This document shows positions 9,128 to 20,045 of a stretch of DNA of 64,000 nt, piece after piece; position 1 is the first letter of the stretch, and each line of letters begins with the position of its first letter. The notes below the pieces were generated by a model, which was not told the origin of the DNA, did no database searches, and saw only the letters and a program-made list of their open reading frames with translations. The stretch is from the NCBI GenBank assembly GCA_963575645.1, contig OY754468.1, positions 25,754,465-25,818,464 on the forward strand. The letters run 5' to 3'. Origin of the DNA: Xanthostigma xanthostigma (Eukaryota; Arthropoda; Insecta; Raphidioptera; Raphidiidae). Both the position numbers and the translations under genes were made by a program.

Positions 9128-10355
9128 AATCGTCTACCTTTATTGTTAGCTTATTAGAATGTGTAGTTTTAAAGCTAAATTCGGAATTAATTGCCTTCCA
9201 TAATGCCTTACCTTTATTTTTACTAGAATTAACATAATTTTCAAATGTACTTTGCTTCGAATTTCGCAACAACTCTTCGTAGAATTTTTTATATAACGTA
9301 TATTGGTTTCTAAACTTATTGTCACTTTTTGACAAATGAAATAAATCCATCAATTTTTCTTTATGATATGTAATTACCGAAGATATCCATTTTGGACCTT
9401 TTTTCCTATTTGTAATTTTTTTACTGGGAAATGCAGAATTAAAATAAAATTGAAAAGTATTCAAAAAATTGCTTAAACTTACATTAACATCATCGGACAT
9501 AAAAACATTAGACCAAGATTCATGTTGTAATAAATGGCAAAAATAGCTGATATTAGATTCAGAGAAAGATCTTTTATATACAGGAGAAGTAGTATCATTA
9601 ATCATTAAATCCTCAAAAATTATTTGAGTGCCGTAGTGGTCAGATATATTACACTTTAATACACAGGCTTCATATTGTTGACAATTTGTAATTATGTTAT
9701 CTATACATTTGCTCGAATTTTCAGTAACCCTGGTAGGATCTGATATTGTGTAGTGACAGTTATATGAGTACATAAGTTCAATGAAGTTTTGTAAGTTTAA
9801 ACTATTTGTTGAAAAGTCCAAATTAAAATCCCCATTTAAAAATATAGTCATGTTTGGTTTTAACCACTTTGATAAGACATTGTCTAATTTTTGCAAAAAA
9901 AGATTAAAATCAGATGTAGGGCTACGATATACACATAATAAAACAGTATTAATATTGTTATTTTTAAAAGAAAGACCACACATTTCAAACACCATTTCTT
10001 CACATTCATTTGATAAATCAATCACATTTGTGTCAATACTGGAGTCGGCAAGAATTAGAACACCTCCATGGATATGCGAACTTCGACTATAAGACGCGCC
10101 GATATAAAAATTATTAAACTTAACAGTGCTATATTCATCACTTTTTAGCCAATGCTCAGTAAGGCAAAGGAAATTAGGATTCTCTTGCTCTATAAAATTA
10201 TTAACCTGATTTAATTTATTTCTTAGGCATTGTACGTTCAGATTTATTATTTTGAGTCTCTTATTGTTTTTTTTATTAAAACTATTATCATTTTCATGTT
10301 TTCCGAAAAAACTTAAATCTAGAAATAGTAACTCCTTTCGGCCACAGTTTTCCAT
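9093..10355 (-). pseudogene. LINE ORF2 N-terminal APE endonuclease domain
   Basis: 420-codon minus-strand frame from ATG at 10,355. It carries the apurinic-endonuclease motifs of non-LTR elements: NLNVQCLRNK, CLTEHWL, VYRSP, NGDFNLD and CNISDHYGTQ. This part nicks the target DNA. The frame terminates early at 9,093 by frameshift. The overlapping plus-strand frame 9,781-10,092 is a shadow. The start overlaps the ORF1 end (10,294), as usual in this group. Confidence 0.9.
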
Positions 10356-11061
10356 TTTCGAGCGCTTCCTTTAGCTCAAAATCGCATCCGACTTTGAAAG
10401 CTAAACTTACTGCTTCATCACGCTTTGGTAGTTGTTCCACTGTAAAATCATTTTCGGGGAATTTTGTTTTCAAGTAATTACGTATGTGCTCCGATTTAGT
10501 TCCGATTTCTACCTTGCCTACACTAAACCAAGCTTTCCTCGCGGCTGCAGCGAAATTCATATTTGTCTCCACAGTAGGTGACTGAGCTGTACTTACAATG
10601 GCTTCACCATAAGTAAGTTTTTTCCTATATATTTTTTTCCGGCGTGGAGCTTCTCTCCACTCTGACTCACTTTCCGTCTGAGTGTCTTCATCCTCGTTTT
10701 GTTTTGACGATATTGTATTTTTTTTAAATTAATTTTTATCATTTATAATTTCAATTGGTTTTGTTTCTATTTGTGATTTGACGTTTTGCACTTTTTGAGA
10801 CGCCACTAGGTCACAATCTTGTTGCTTCTTATGTAATCCCTTCATTTCAGATAAAATTTTATTTTTTTCATCTTTAAGCTCACTAATTTCTTTAATTAAC
10901 GGAGTCACTGCCTCGTTTACTGCCTTTTTAACCACACTAGTGATAAGAGCTTTAAATTCAGATGTTATTAAACAATTTTTAAAAATTTCGATATAGTCTA
11001 ACTCGCTACTTTCACTCTTTTTCACAGAGCCACGCGTTACGACTTTGTCTTTGTCGGCCAT
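10294..11061 (-). pseudogene. LINE ORF1, broken
   Basis: Starts ATG at 11,061 (MADKDKVVTRGSV...). Residues about 25-95 are charged and heptad-like (coiled coil), stopping at 10,729. The C-terminal part resumes in another frame (10,294-10,572) with FAAAARKAWFSVGKVE, YLKTKFP and LWPKGVTISRFKFFR, a region I recognise from ORF1 proteins of insect CR1/Jockey-like elements. It is a nucleic-acid-binding chaperone in intact relatives. The middle, 10,573-10,728, is frame-shifted. No zinc knuckle is visible. Confidence 0.75.
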
Positions 11062-11106
11062 CTTGACCAATACTCAAGCATATGAGCAGAATCATTATTC
11101 ACGGTT

Positions 11107-11345
11107 AATATGGTTCATGAAAAGTTCCCTAAAAAAATAATTAAATAAACAAAAAAAATGTACAAAAAACGCTAAACACTCGCTTTTTTGGCAATTGTTT
11201 CTATAACTAACTTTATTATTTATGGCGTTTTCTTATAATAAAAAACACACATATTTAAGTATATAAATACTATCAATAATAGTCAGAAACCGAAACTTTT
11301 TTTCCAATGTGTGATGGGCGGAAAATGGCCTTTACCAACCCATCT
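11107..11345 (-). repeat. Right arm of the LINE-interrupted foldback
   Basis: Diverged reverse complement of 6,555-6,743, with extra sequence (for example 11,230-11,290) not in the left arm. Removing the LINE leaves a loop of about 50-60 bp between the arms. Confidence 0.75.
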
Positions 11346-11778
11346 CATTTCGTGCCAGCCTTGAAGAATAAAGAACAAATAGATCGTTTCATTTAGTTTT
11401 AAAGTGTGCAAATTTCAAGTATCTTAAAAAACTGTAGTGAAGGCACGCAAAATGTACAGCGCTGTTTAAACAGGGCTTATTTAAGTCATTTCAGTAAATG
11501 CGCTCTGTTATAAAAGTCCTCAAATGTAAATAGTTAATCTTTGAACTTGAAATGCGTGAACGTTTTTCGGTCGACTTGTTTATATTCCATTATTTATATT
11601 ATAAAAACCTTGCGTTATATTAAGTTTCCAGTCCTTCTCTGTTGACAGAGACAGTTGTACATGCACGCACAAGAGCATTGTGAATATGAGAGAGAACGCT
11701 GTGCTATTGTATTTGGAGAGAAAATCCACATTAAATTTTAACGGTTTTGTTTCGCGGCTATAAATCCTCAGTCGTGTT
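11346..11778. other. Unassigned sequence
   Basis: Nothing recognised. Slightly less AT-rich near 11,640-11,720. No ORF or inverted repeat seen. Confidence 0.4.
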
Positions 11779-12047
11779 TAGGGGAGAGTTGGGTAATGAC
11801 GCTCACTTAAGGAAATTCCGAGGTTTCGGTCATTAAAAGTCGCATAACAAAAAATGTGAACAATTAAAAAAAAACTTTATTGATTTATTTAACATAAAAA
11901 AATATAATTGTGCAAAAAAATTATGAAAAAATATGATTATTTTTGTTGAAACAAAAAGTTTGCTGAGCGGCATTGTACGACACATAATGGGCAATGGCGC
12001 TCAAAAATAAAATTTTCTCTTTACAAAATTAAATGACAAATATACGG

Positions 12048-12266
12048 CTATTTCATTCGGCAATTTTCACATTTATAACCTGCAGACCCACTTTGCCCGT
12101 CGGTGCACTCGGAATGCGCCCATAATTGACAAACAGAGCACTGAAACCACAGTTCTTGGTCCTTTCCAAACTCTCCACATACCAAACAAATATCCTTATC
12201 TATATCACCCACTATCGTTGGAACTAAATTTCTTTTCACCTTCTTTTTTCTTTCATACAATTTCAA
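12048..12266 (-). pseudogene. Transposase C-terminal PHD-type zinc finger
   Basis: 72-codon frame ending CRMK-stop at 12,048. It contains CLVCGEFGKD...WFQCSVCQLWAHSEC...YKCENC, a C4HC3 PHD finger. Several pogo-like transposases of insects end with a PHD finger. The ATG at 12,266 is probably internal; the domain was once joined to the DDE region now deleted. Confidence 0.75.
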
Positions 12267-12481
12267 GTCGTTTGTGGTCTTTCTGTCTTGACGTTTTTTT
12301 TCAATTTTTTCTAAGACTGTCTTTTATCGTTTTTATTGAAATTATTCTGAATGATATTTTTAGTGACAAACTCAAAAGCAGCTCGCCGAAGGCTAAGTGT
12401 TGTTATTCCAAAGAACAATTTGGATAGTTTAAGAACGTGAGCAGCTGACTCCTTTTCATTTTCTGCTGAAATTGTAGTCTT
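12267..12481 (-). pseudogene. Transposase N-terminal domain remnant
   Basis: Reading the minus strand from about 12,460, a frame gives ENEKESAAHVLKLSKLFF and then GITTLSLRRAAFEFVTKN and NNFNKN before a stop. This resembles the segment after the HTH in pogo/CENP-B-like transposases ('fGlttkelRklAfefa..n.i...Fn'). It joins neither neighbour in frame, and it marks where the deletion removed the catalytic region. Confidence 0.55.
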
Positions 12482-12670
12482 TCAGCCCAGTCGCGGAACC
12501 TTGCAAACTCCTATTCGTAATCTGTCGCGCAGTGAGCTATATGGAACATTGTAATAACGACAAGCTTCTCTAATACCCAATTTCTTTTTACCATCAGCTG
12601 CCATTGCTTTTTCCATAGACTGAATAGTCCAAGATGCTTTTTGTGATGTACGAATTTTAACTCGAGGCAT
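12482..12670 (-). pseudogene. Transposase N-terminal HTH (pipsqueak/CENP-B type)
   Basis: 62-codon frame from ATG at 12,670: MPRVKIRTSQKASWTIQSME, then LGIREACRYYNVPYSSLRDR. This is the psq/CENP-B-type helix-turn-helix that starts pogo-family transposases and binds the TIR. The frame ends at VPRLG, where relatives continue. Confidence 0.8.
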
Positions 12671-13248
12671 TCTGAAAACAGTGTAATTTAGTATTTAATA
12701 GGTTTTGGGGTAATTCCAATCACTGTGGGGGAATCGCGCTCACAGTGAGCGGAAATACCCTACGCGCATAGCACACACTTTCTTAACTGTCAACAGCAGA
12801 TTCAGCAGAGAGGTTAGGATTTTTACATATCAAAATGACCGCAAGAAAACGCTGTCTTAGCACAAGTAAACGTGATATTATCTAAGTTTGTTTATATCTT
12901 GATATTACGTAATAAAAATGAAAAAACTTACTTGTAAATAATAACAAATCACAAATTCCCGGCTCAGTACACAACACCTGTCTGAACGCAATCTTAACAT
13001 TAATAGCGTAGCTTCTCTTACTTCCAACTAGATGTCAGACATGCACTATTGAGAATACAGTCGGCGGTTTTTTCAAAATACGGCTGAGCGCCATTACCCA
13101 GTGAGCGCTATTACCCAACTCTCCCCTATATGTGTACGCATTTCTGGCTGCTTCTTATTCTCTTCTGCTCGGCGAGAGCTGTTCCTGTTTCTTGTTGTCT
13201 TTCATCTCCGGCGCTGGGTCTCTCAAGTCGAACGCACATCGCTCAAAC

Positions 13249-13893
13249 AAACACGGTAGTGATGGGTCGTTGACGATTTTAGCATAGACCTTAATCTGTG
13301 GCATGTCAACTAGTTGACAAACCAGTTGATGTCGTTAACCGGTTTACCAAAGAACGGAATGTGAAACCTTCAGTAAATTGAGACCCTTTTGTTGGTTTTA
13401 AATAACGAACACAACAGATAGTGCTGTGGTTCGTGTGTCGGTTTCGTTTCGTTTATGTGTTTTCTTGTTTGAAGGAGCTCTTTGCGTCTTGTTACAGATT
13501 AAGTAGTAAGCAAGGGTGGCGAACCCTTCTATATCTACGTGTCATTTTTTTTTTCAAAAATTTTTTATGCAGCCATGGCAGCCAAAGAAATTTAGTTGTC
13601 AGAAAAATGAATCAAACATAGATGCGAAGAATATAATTTCGATAATACACTGGGCGCCATGAAACTTTTTCGTATATTTGTTATTTGGTGATAGTTATTT
13701 TTTTTTGACATCTAGCATATTTTTAATTATTTCGAATTTGCACCTCAATCAATGCCGTGCTCACAATAATCTGTCGCGTCTGTGGCACGCGTCATAGGTT
13801 CGCCACCCATGAAGTAGTTGACACATCAACGAACGATGGACAAATAATAATTTTAATAGTTTGTTGAATCAACGCCCACCACTTAAAACAGTG
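13249..13893. mobile_element. hAT-type non-autonomous element, copy 1
   Basis: Element 13,257-13,885. Left end TAGTGATGGGTCGTTGA; right end reversed TAAGTGGTGGGCGTTGA. The flanking 8-mers are AAACACGG and AAACAGTG (6 of 8 match), a decayed 8-bp target duplication typical of hAT. It is related to 21,593-22,175 (shared 'GTCAACTAGTT..AAAACCAGTTGAT' and 'TTTTGTTGGTTTTAAATAA' types). No transposase. The 66-codon frame at 13,421-13,621 is not recognised. Confidence 0.7.
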
Positions 13894-14395
13894 ATTTAGA
13901 TAAAGTTAAGTGGTGGAAGAATAATCATATTAGGTCCCCGTTTCTCAATCTGGGGTCACGATCAGATATGGTGGCAGGGGAACTCAGTCGATCACAAAAA
14001 ATAAAAGACTTTACCGAACTTCACTTCTATTAGGTGGCTTAAGAAAATTGCTATTCGCGATATATACTTTTGATGATAGTTCTAGGTGTTCTACGAAAAT
14101 TACTGTTGCATTGGTTAGATCGCGTACTTTTATTTTTCATAGCGGTCCGATTCGGCTTTACCCGAATTTGTAGATTGCCACCGTTTTTCGTCAACGTTTC
14201 AAAATTGGTCTCCACGAAAAGCCATTGTATTTTAACGCAATAATATTTAGCCCATGTCCATCCTGAAGGTTCATTTTAAATATTGGTGAAAACAAATGTA
14301 AAATCAGATGGGTAGTTTCGGAGATTACCCTCTACATACACACAAACTCACAAAATTCGCACTCTCTATCTTTATAATATTAGTACAGTTATCCC
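13894..14395. repeat. Decayed retroposon 3' region
   Basis: From about 14,220, 'GTCCATCCTGAAGG', 'TAGTTTCGGAGATTACC' and the ending 'TTTATAATATTAGTA' resemble RTE-type 3' tails common in Lepidoptera. 13,894-14,040 shows nothing recognisable. Confidence 0.45.
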
Positions 14396-14863
14396 TCGAT
14401 TTACACGGCACTTGTTTTATACGATTTCGATTTTATATTATACGGTTTATAAATTAACAGGTTTCAAAAAATTGATAAAAATGTATATTCCTCTCCATAT
14501 ACGCCTATACAAAGATTTGATGACATTTTTGAATCTTATTCCTTTGGTAACACTAATGAAAACAATAGTGGATCCCGTTGTTGTAAAATATATACATTTA
14601 GGGGAATACCCGTAATATGGACGTATGTATTTCACAACAGTAAGCTATTTGCTGGATCATGCAAGTACATAGTGCAGAAACATTTTAGCAGCAAAGCTTA
14701 TAAGTACATATAATTGTGCGTTTATCTTTTGAACTGGTAAGTTTTCAACATTAATTATATAGTTATGCACACTTTTCCACGATTTTACTTAGCAAAATCC
14801 AAGATTTCAATTTACCCAGTTTTGTGCAGAACGTATCTTCCGTGTAAATCGGGGATAGGTGTA
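14394..14863. mobile_element. Tc1/pogo-like non-autonomous element
   Basis: 466 bp (14,396-14,861) between TA duplications. Left end CAGTTATCCCTCGATTTACACGG; right end reversed CACCTATCCCCGATTTACACGG. Other 'ATTTTACT/TTTATACG' subterminal repeats are present. Two overlapping 60-odd codon frames inside are on opposite strands and look spurious. No DDE domain. Confidence 0.8.
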
Positions 14864-15030
14864 TTGTAGAAGTATAGATTACAGCACTAGTGCTTATACG
14901 TGAATGTAAAGCAGCTATTTTATAGAAGCTAGTGCAAAAACTTTTGTGCAGTAAACACTTTAAATTTGTACGGCTGAATGGCTTGTTGCTGAAACGTTGT
15001 GTGACTGAATTTTCGAGAATTTCATTTCAG

Positions 15031-15070
15031 ATTAAATCCCTTCAACGTGGTCGTCGGAACACTGTATAGG
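15031..15070 (+). CDS. Candidate internal exon, unknown gene
   Basis: 40-nt exon between TTTCATTTCAG (acceptor, ends 15,030) and GTATGTAC (donor, 15,071). In one frame it reads LNPFNVVVGTLYR with a split first codon. It joins in frame to the next exon after a 110-nt intron, a usual insect intron length. Protein not recognised. Low information content means chance is possible. Confidence 0.35.
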
Positions 15071-15180
15071 GTATGTACATATGGCGTCGAGGTATTATCA
15101 CGTAGGAAATATTATGTATATGTATATATAGAGCCATACATGCAAATAAACTTAATATGCGTTCATATATATCTCTCCAG

Positions 15181-15252
15181 GGTGTTCAACATGTAATGGC
15201 TGCTTTTTGTGCGAAGTTTCCGGAAATGATGCCGGAGGTTGAAAAAAGTTGA
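15181..15252 (+). CDS. Candidate terminal exon, unknown gene
   Basis: Follows acceptor ATATCTCTCCAG. In the frame inherited from 15,031-15,070 it reads GVQHVMAAFCAKFPEMMPEV and ends EKS-stop (TGA at 15,250). A 3' UTR-like stretch follows, with AATAAA at 15,422. Upstream exons were not found; 14,396-14,861 is a transposon and earlier sequence is repeats, so an earlier exon would be far away. It could also be the remnant of a transposon exon. Confidence 0.35.
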   Translation, partial: GVQHVMAAFCAKFPEMMPEVEKS

Positions 15253-17580
15253 CGTAAAGAACGCGAATGCTTCGAAAAAACCAAACGGTACCGAATAATT
15301 TACAATATGTCTAAACCTGTCCAGCCACATAGCAAAACGCTACCTGTTGACACTCCCGCTGAACGACAGTTATTACAAAAAAATAGCATTGTTATATTGT
15401 TATCCATAAATACGACTCGTAAATAAAGTAAAATTATTTTTTACGGTAGTTTTTTTTTTTTTTTTGTTTGAAAATAAAATATTTGCTAGATACTACAAAC
15501 TGAAGTGGTAGATATTGTTAGTAATAATAATTATTTTTATTTGAAATAATGATGTGGGCAAAGTTCCCTCTAATTTTTCGAAAGCTGGGCAGTCGTTTTT
15601 GTATTCTGCGCACAATGGACTTGATCACCATTTGTTATTTCATTTTATAATAGAATTGTAGCTAAAACTAGCAAAAATTTAAATTTCAAAAAAAAAAGTT
15701 AAATTTAGGGGGTAAAAAAATGTATTAAAAATTTTTGTAATTTCATACACAGGCACATGATCCCGCCCCCACTTGAACACTTTTACGTACATTTTGAACA
15801 TTTTTGCTCCCATATACTTTTGTACCGCGCAGTCAGCGAAACAATTTTTGGAGGAAACATTAGATGTGGGTGTAGTTGTTCGTGTTATAATAATATTTCT
15901 TGTAAAATGATTTTGCGCACTTTCATGCTTTTGTCATTTTAGAACAAAAAAATCGGGCAACTCCGCAATCGTTTTTACAAGCCTTTAATTAACTTCACCT
16001 GTTAGTACTGTAGCAAGTTTGTTACATTAACTCTCCTCTTCTCTCCCCCCTCTCTCTAATGTAATATTTTCAAAATTACTTTTCGTTACTTATGCAAAAA
16101 AATTCAACGTTATTAATTCTGAAAAAATGAATCTCAGGATTACATCCAGAGAAACTAATGTATTATGTATTTTTTATAATTCAATTTTAAAGCATTTTAT
16201 TTTTTTTTTCAAAGTAAGAACTAAATTTGGTGGCACTACAATATGTTTATCGTTAGTATTTGCTATGTGCAACATAAAAGTCGTGACATCTAGCGCCATT
16301 GACCGGCGGACCCACTGCCACTTTTATACATTATGTCAAATGGGACAACTAGTAAAAAGTGAATTTCAATTAAAATTAATGTGCAACATCAAAGTTTCTA
16401 ACCAAATGTGAAAAAAGAAAAGTTAAAGTTTATAAAAACTGTGGTCAAATAGTTCAATAATCACTATTTTTTATGTATTGTTAAAATTAAAATGCAGCAT
16501 TTACGAATTGTCATTTTTTGCCTTTGATTTTATACAGTACAAGAAGAATACGTGAAGCTGTGCGATATCATTCTGCGATAAGTTATGCAACGACATTATA
16601 AACCCAATATGGTCGACGCCCCAAGATGGCGGATCATTATTATCGAAAATGCATAGAATTTTAGAAATCATCAAAAATTTTAAAATATAATATTAGAAGA
16701 TAGCAACTTTTTAAAGACTTAAGCTTTTATCCAAATAGGTTTTTTAAAAAAGAAAAGTAGTTATATTTTTTTAATAGTGTAGATTTATAATACTAAAAGC
16801 GTTGAGTCGTAAACTCTATAATAGTTTATTAGTAACGACCCATGTTTTTATGATTATGAACCTAAATTATTAAAAATTACTTGTCCTTTTTAGTATATTT
16901 CAATAAAAGATTGTGTATAAAAAGTTTTTTTTCTAATATTTAGTTTTACATTATTTAAAAAAATACTATATTATCTACTATTTATTAATGTCTATACTTA
17001 CCCTCTAGCTTAGTAACTTTATACTTACCTAAATATCTTATAATATTTTGTATTCCATAACATATTTTGTAACCTATTTTTATATTATGTGCTAATGACC
17101 TGAGTAGTCGAAGCGCATTTCTTTTTTTTTCTCTAAATTCAAAAAAAAAAAAAATCTCCACCGACACAACTATTCACATAGACTATTTTTTTAATATATG
17201 TATAGAAAATTGTAGAACGTTACCAAGTTATGTTTTTTCATTAAGGTACCGTTATAACGGTATGTTTTTGCGGTAGTTGAAGATTATAAAACAAGTGCAA
17301 ATATTTCCTACGTCACATCGGTCAACCGTGTTGTTTGTCATTGCTCAGTACAATCTGCGTCATTTTACCAAAGCGCAGTCACATCCAGTGTTTTTATTAC
17401 AAACCCGCAGGGCGGGTAAAAACAAATAACTTTATGCACGGGGTGATAAGTGCCCTATATATAACAATGTGCTGTTCATATTGTTGTTCTCACTGATATT
17501 GTTTCGCCCGAAGCCAGTGCTGCCTCCCGCAGTTTACACTGAAATTGATATTGCAGTAAAACTAGTAAAATGAATAAAGC
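15253..17580. other. Long stretch without recognisable genes
   Basis: Strongly AT-rich. The pieces resembling dispersed repeats are 'GACATCTAGCGCCATTGACC' near 16,288 and short palindromes such as GGTACCGTTATAACGGTA at 17,245. Open frames at 15,757, 16,127 and 16,985 (60-94 codons) show no domain, no codon bias and no splice context. Confidence 0.5.
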
Positions 17581-18120
17581 GAGCAATTGTGATTGTTGTA
17601 AATATTAAAGAATACTGTACATACAGGGTTGCTTATGACGAGCTGACATTTCTAGCGCCTACAAAATAAATAGTAACGACTTGAAAATGTACAGCTAAAC
17701 CCAATCTAGTTTGCTGATTTCAATGAATTGTTCCGCTTTGACCACACCTACAGTTATATCGGAAGTTGTTGCAAATTTCGTCATTTTCAATGAAACATCG
17801 AATTGCATTTTTAAATTGTACGTTAAATTTTAAATATAATTTGTATGAAATCACGTCTGTATCTTAGAAATAGAAAATATTTTTAATTGTTTATATTATC
17901 ACAAAGAAACTATAAGTCGATATGCGTGGCTGCTCGGTTTCGGTGAGATGAAAGTCAGTGTATAGATGCAATATTATGTATGTTTGATTGCTCGCATTAG
18001 ACTTATCCGAGCAGTGCCAATGAACCCCGCTTTATACACAAAACATTTTTCTATAAGAAGAGATCTTAATTATCATTCCGACTCATAAGTATGGAATGTA
18101 CGTATACTGATTTTGCTCAA
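17581..18120. other. Unassigned sequence
   Basis: No gene or clear repeat structure seen. 'ACAGGGTTGCTTATGACGAG' near 17,624 may be a transposon end, but no partner was found. Confidence 0.35.
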
Positions 18121-18425
18121 AATTCACGTTTCAAAATTTTACAATATTTTTTCGTTTTGAGGTCTCCCGAATCCAAAAAAAAAACACATTTTTGAAAAAA
18201 CTCTGTGCGTCTGTTAGTCTGTGAACACGACACAGGCGGAACGGATGAACGGATTTAAACCAAATTTTGGGAGGTTATTTGGTATGCAAATATGAAGAGG
18301 TCTATTGTTTTTGGGAAAAATCGAATCATGCGCAAAATAGATATATGCTATAACGCTGTTTTTTTATATAATATTAGTACCTAGTGGTATACTTTTCATA
18401 ACGGTTTATTATTCTATTGCTCATA
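18121..18425 (+). repeat. GCGCATGCGC-family repeat, plus orientation
   Basis: Single diverged copy of the family: 'GGTCTCCCGAATCCAAAAAA', 'CTCTGTGCGTCTGTTAGTCTG', 'CAAATTTTGGGAGG', 'GGTATGCAAATATGAAGAGG', 'ATCATGCGCAAAATAGATATATG', 'GGTATACTTTTCATAACGG'. It has the part upstream of the unit amplified at 5,090 and stops before the 3' section seen at 28,120 and 43,650. Confidence 0.75.
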
Positions 18426-18985
18426 CCGCTAACCTAGCCGTTTCACGTAAAAAAAGCCAGATATTTGAGTAGGGATCTCTGGCATACTGTCGAAAGAAAA
18501 TGGTTCGTGTTTTCAAAATATATATAAGATTGTTTTGATATGGTTATTGGTTTTACTTTGAAATATAGTGTTTTGAAAAATAAAATGAAATAAAAACTGT
18601 TTGATTTGTGTGATTGAAGTCAAATATTTTATATTTTTAATGTGAATGCGGAACATTTTAATCAATTAGAGTACGTCGATATGCATAATAAATTAATGTT
18701 ACTTGTTTCTGTGAAAGATTGTATTGCAACGGATAGTGTTGGTGTGGTACGGAACTGCTGTACGGCAATAAATCGTTAACGAGACGCTATGCAATCTGAT
18801 ACCATTTAATTTTTTTTTTCAGACTACTATAACAGGTTTTTTACTAAAAAAATAAGAATGCATATTAGTAAACTTTTAACGAAAACGATAATCAAAATGT
18901 AGGTATTAATAAATTTGACTTCTAAAGACTTGAACATTTTCTTGATTCCAATTGTTCTTCGTTTACGGGCTTGTAGGCCGTGTTT
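18426..18985. other. Unassigned sequence
   Basis: AT-rich, no ORF above 60 codons, no inverted repeat seen. Confidence 0.4.
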
Positions 18986-19405
18986 CATTGATATTTTTAC
19001 CTGGTGTTTCGTCTACAACTGCTACAGACATTATCAAAGGCGACGTGGCGGCGGGTAAAGTGTTTTTGGCGACTCACAGGTAAGTGTGTCGATGAATAGT
19101 GCTCTCCCTTTTATTTTCATCATAAAAATGGTAGATCAAAGTAAAGTCATTTAAAAAATTATGATGAGATTTTTGACGTGATAACGTCTTATAAATTGAT
19201 GAAACACCAGCTGCACGCACGAAAAAGTGTAACGCCGTAACGTTCCGCCTGACCCTGTGCGTGCAAGCGAGAGCGCAGTATAAGCGATAGAGAAGCACGA
19301 TCGGCCCAAGTTTGACAGCTACTTGACGTGAGAGAGTAGTGTGCGTTCAACATTTTTTTCGGCTGTTCCAGCGAAAGCTACATCTGACAGATGGCCTTTA
19401 TTTTA
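18986..19405 (-). repeat. Dispersed repeat, inverted relative to 57,345
   Basis: Segment 19,165-19,395 is a diverged reverse complement of 57,345-57,545. Shared strings include GATAACGTCTTATAAATTGATGAAACACC, GCACGCACGAAAAAG, CGAGAGCGC, CATTTTTTTCGGCTGTTCCAGCGAAAGCTAC and TCTGACAGATGGCC. On the minus strand at 19,045-19,005, TTGATAATGTCT...AGACGAAAC has the layout of a decayed hammerhead-like core. A frame reading IIKGDVAAGKVFLATHR ends at a strong donor-like CACAGGTAAGTG (19,079), but it lies in this repeat. Confidence 0.6.
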
Positions 19406-19559
19406 TAAACCGTGGAAATTAAGACTTAAAATCAAGATATCTAATAAAAATGTCATAAATTATCGAATTTTTAAAGCAATTTAAAAATTAAAAATTACAT
19501 TAATAATTAATTCTTTATAGTTAACTATGAAATTTCGACATTAGGTATAGTTTTCTAAT

Positions 19560-20045
19560 TATATTCAATAAATAAAATTATCAACCAATTTTTCAGACAA
19601 TTACCTATATAGACAAAGATATATAATTATAATTCAATAAACGAATCATTGATTAACGTCTGATTAGAACTCTTCAATAAATAAAATTATCGACCTTTTT
19701 TTGAGACAAATATATTAACAAAAAATATATAAATTCAATACATTAACGTTCCGGTCTGGTTTTAGATCTTCTTCAGAACTGATCTTTTTTATTAATATAT
19801 TTTTGTCTGAAAAATTGGTCGATAATTTTATTTATTGACTAATTCAATAAATATAGATACGTTTCGATCCGAATTTGGATCTTCTTCTGAAGGTGAATTC
19901 TATTAAAAACTTATTACTAATTAATTTTTATATTTTTTAGCTCAATTCTGAAGCAGATCCAAATCCGGACCGAAATTTATTGAATTATAATTATATATTT
20001 TTGTCAATATACAATAGTCTGAAAAATTTGGTTGATAATTTTTTT
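19560..20045. repeat. Cluster of AT-rich retroposon fragments
   Basis: Several inverted and direct pieces of the same family: 'AATAAATAAAATTATCRACC' at 19,567, 19,675 and (reversed) 19,815 and 20,033; the terminal 'ATTGATTAACGTCTGATTAGAA' at 19,649; and three decayed CTGAAGA-hairpin-GAAAC cores near 19,745-19,775 (minus), 19,860-19,895 (minus) and 19,949-19,975 (plus). This looks like repeated insertion and foldback of one family into itself. Two overlapping 70-75 codon frames here are not genes. Confidence 0.65.

Larger units (their letters stand above)
6744..11076 (-). mobile_element. CR1/L2/Jockey-type LINE, near full length, broken
   Basis: Minus-strand non-LTR retrotransposon with ORF1, ORF2 (APE endonuclease plus reverse transcriptase), a short 3' UTR and a 3' microsatellite tail of four AAGAT units (plus strand 6,751-6,770). 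TACTCA occurs at 6,744-6,749 and 11,071-11,076, directly outside the element, and is a candidate 6-bp target duplication. The element therefore begins about ten bases before the ORF1 ATG and looks nearly complete at the 5' end. Both ORFs carry frameshifts or stops, and a pogo-type element splits ORF2. Microsatellite tails and RT sequence point to the CR1/L2/Jockey group; the exact clade needs a tree. Confidence 0.85.
11779..13128 (-). mobile_element. Deleted pogo-superfamily element with PHD finger
   Basis: 1,346 bp (11,781-13,126) between TA dinucleotides. TIRs are GGGGAGAGTTGGGTAATG and, reversed, GGGGAGAGTTGGGTAATA, followed on both sides by a CGCTCACT box. The motif GGGNAATGRCGCTCA recurs subterminally (near 11,790 and 11,990, and twice at 13,085-13,115 in reverse), as expected for transposase-binding sites. 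Inside are minus-strand transposase remnants: an HTH exon, a short N-terminal domain piece and a C-terminal PHD finger. The DDE catalytic core is absent, so the copy cannot move by itself. Confidence 0.85.

Noticed and set aside
18986-19080. Possible exon ending in CACAG|GTAAGTG with a protein-like frame (IIKGDVAAGKVFLATHR)
   Set aside because: It lies in a dispersed repeat whose other part recurs at 57,345, has no good acceptor, and reads on the other strand as a decayed structured motif.
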